NCBI GenBank assembly: GCA_035771175.1
Contig: CM069612.1
Span: 32,343,341 to 32,407,340 of the forward strand
DNA length: 64,000 nucleotides
Direction: 5' to 3'
Origin: Paratinospora sagittata
Taxonomy: Eukaryota > Streptophyta > Magnoliopsida > Ranunculales > Menispermaceae
The notes below the pieces were generated by a model that worked only from the letters and a program-made list of their open reading frames with translations, had not been told where the DNA came from and made no database searches. The translations under genes and the position numbers were made by a program. This document shows positions 62,760 through 64,000 of this stretch, in pieces. Positions within the stretch are counted from its first letter, which is position 1; each line of letters starts with the position of its first letter.

Positions 62760-64000
62760 GTCACAGGATTTATACAAAAACCATTAAAACCTCCATACTT
62801 AATTTAGACTATTAGCAAAACCACCCAAATTTTCAATGCCACTGAGTCGTTCTTCACCAACTCACTCACCCATCCGACTCACCCGTCGGATCGATTCGTG
62901 CCGTGAGGGACAGGCAAGTGACAAGTGTCACTGAATCTACACGGGGAAGTACATTACTAGTTAGCAAGTGGTTCGCGTGGAAATATTAGTATTCTCCTTT
63001 GATGTGAAGAAAGGGGTGGGTAGGTGAAATATTTTCACCGAGTAAAAGGCTTTCATGGTGTAAATTTCTTCAAGAAGAAAAAAATATCACACCTTGAGGG
63101 ATCATTCTCGTCAAGTCATCAGTAAAGGGATTAATAAGTTCCTAAGTACTTATATTGGGTTTAAGGGCACCTTGTTTATACTTTTAAAAAAAAAAAAAAT
63201 TATTTCATGGTGATGTGTAGCTAAAAGTAGGATTGGGATTTCGGTATTAATCAATTCTTTGGAGCACCAAAACTTTACCCTCACAAGGGTTAAAATGCTG
63301 AGCCGTCTGCTTTGCCCAGGTGTCAGTTTCTGTTGACGTGGACGATCAGGATAGGCTGATTGAATGAGTCAACTTTGACCCAAATCCGTGGTCAAGTCAG
63401 ATATTCAATTTTTTGTTTTTTGTTTTCTTATCATATTTTTCAATTAATCTCTTGTTTTTTTATAGCAAATCAAAGAACTATATATTCAGTAAAGGATATG
63501 GATGCATTCGAGTCATCGCATTAAGTCAAAATACGGACCATCAAATTGGTCCACATGAGTGCTGACCATGACTCCACTTTAATTGGTTTACATTTAAATA
63601 CATTTAATTGATCATTTATTTTTTGTGGTCTCTCCCTATTAAACAGGCCAAAGTTTAATAATATTGAAGATGAAATAAAATGCAAGTGTGTTTTAGGTTG
63701 TACTCGTTGAATTAGTGAGTAAAAATGTTCATTTTTGTCATGTTAGGTTGCTTGTGCTACAAGTATGAGAAGATTTGATTTTATGTATAAGTGTAGCTAG
63801 TTAGGTGTGGAATATTTGAAGGGTAAGGTAAGATAGAGTTCGTATTTGCAAATAAGGCATTAGTTTCATGGGTGACAATATAGGTCACAACACAATAATA
63901 CAACTCAAAAGCAATACGAAATAAACGGATTTGAGTTTTGAATAAACAGATGCAGATCAAAATAAGTTAAACTTAATTAGTCACGATTAAATTTTAAGTT
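62760..64000. other. Promoter and intergenic DNA at the right edge
   Basis: A GC-richer block (62840-62960) is the probable CAR promoter. At 63370-63400 TCAACTTTGACC and GGTCAAG form clustered W-box cores on both strands. The remainder is AT-rich with no gene recognised. Confidence 0.4.

Overview
This is a gene-moderate, AT-rich stretch of a flowering-plant nuclear genome, almost certainly a core eudicot. The genes are split by GT-AG introns, and the proteins most resemble eudicot families. The intergenic and intronic space is full of small decayed plant transposable elements. No Arabidopsis match was computed; orthologue names below are from memory of the families.

Layout, left to right. 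The 5' end of a plastid dihydroxyacid dehydratase gene (-) runs off the left edge. A p24-beta/emp24 cargo receptor (+) converges with a small RIN4/NOI-type gene (-). Next comes a long mitochondrial-type PPR gene (-) carrying a one-base frameshift. Arabidopsis, as I recall it, also has an NOI gene next to this PPR gene (At5g55850/At5g55840), so this looks like conserved microsynteny. An acetoacetyl-CoA thiolase (-, 13 main exons plus an alternative last exon) is divergent from a PARN/AHG2-like poly(A) ribonuclease (+), which converges with the TRAPP subunit BET3 (-). A CorA-like membrane protein gene (-, 7 coding exons, large introns) follows.

The 44.7-51.1 kb stretch is the most rearranged. 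It holds a broken, internally inverted caulimovirid-like viral fossil. It then holds a double ubiquitin-like-domain gene (+) whose 5'UTR intron contains a Ty1/copia remnant and a tandem array, and whose 3' coding end is repeated four more times downstream of the stop. To the right are an ALKBH2-type DNA repair dioxygenase (-), an early-nodulin-like phytocyanin (-), a MIR156 precursor (+) and a small C2-domain CAR-type protein (-).

The genes are unrelated housekeeping and regulatory genes, not an operon or cluster: branched-chain amino-acid synthesis, ER-Golgi traffic (p24 and BET3), organelle RNA metabolism (PPR and PARN), the mevalonate/peroxisomal acetyl-CoA branch, DNA repair, and miR156 age control. 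Exon joins were checked by codon phase, and total lengths agree with family lengths.

The most informative observations are: (1) an alternative terminal exon of the thiolase gene that adds a C-terminal SRL, a peroxisomal PTS1; (2) the five-unit degenerate duplication of the ubiquitin-like gene's 3' end; (3) the inverted viral fossil; (4) an intact TRIM with a perfect target duplication, plus several SINEs with recognisable target duplications; (5) the MIR156 hairpin. I see no evidence for a wholly new multi-gene system.
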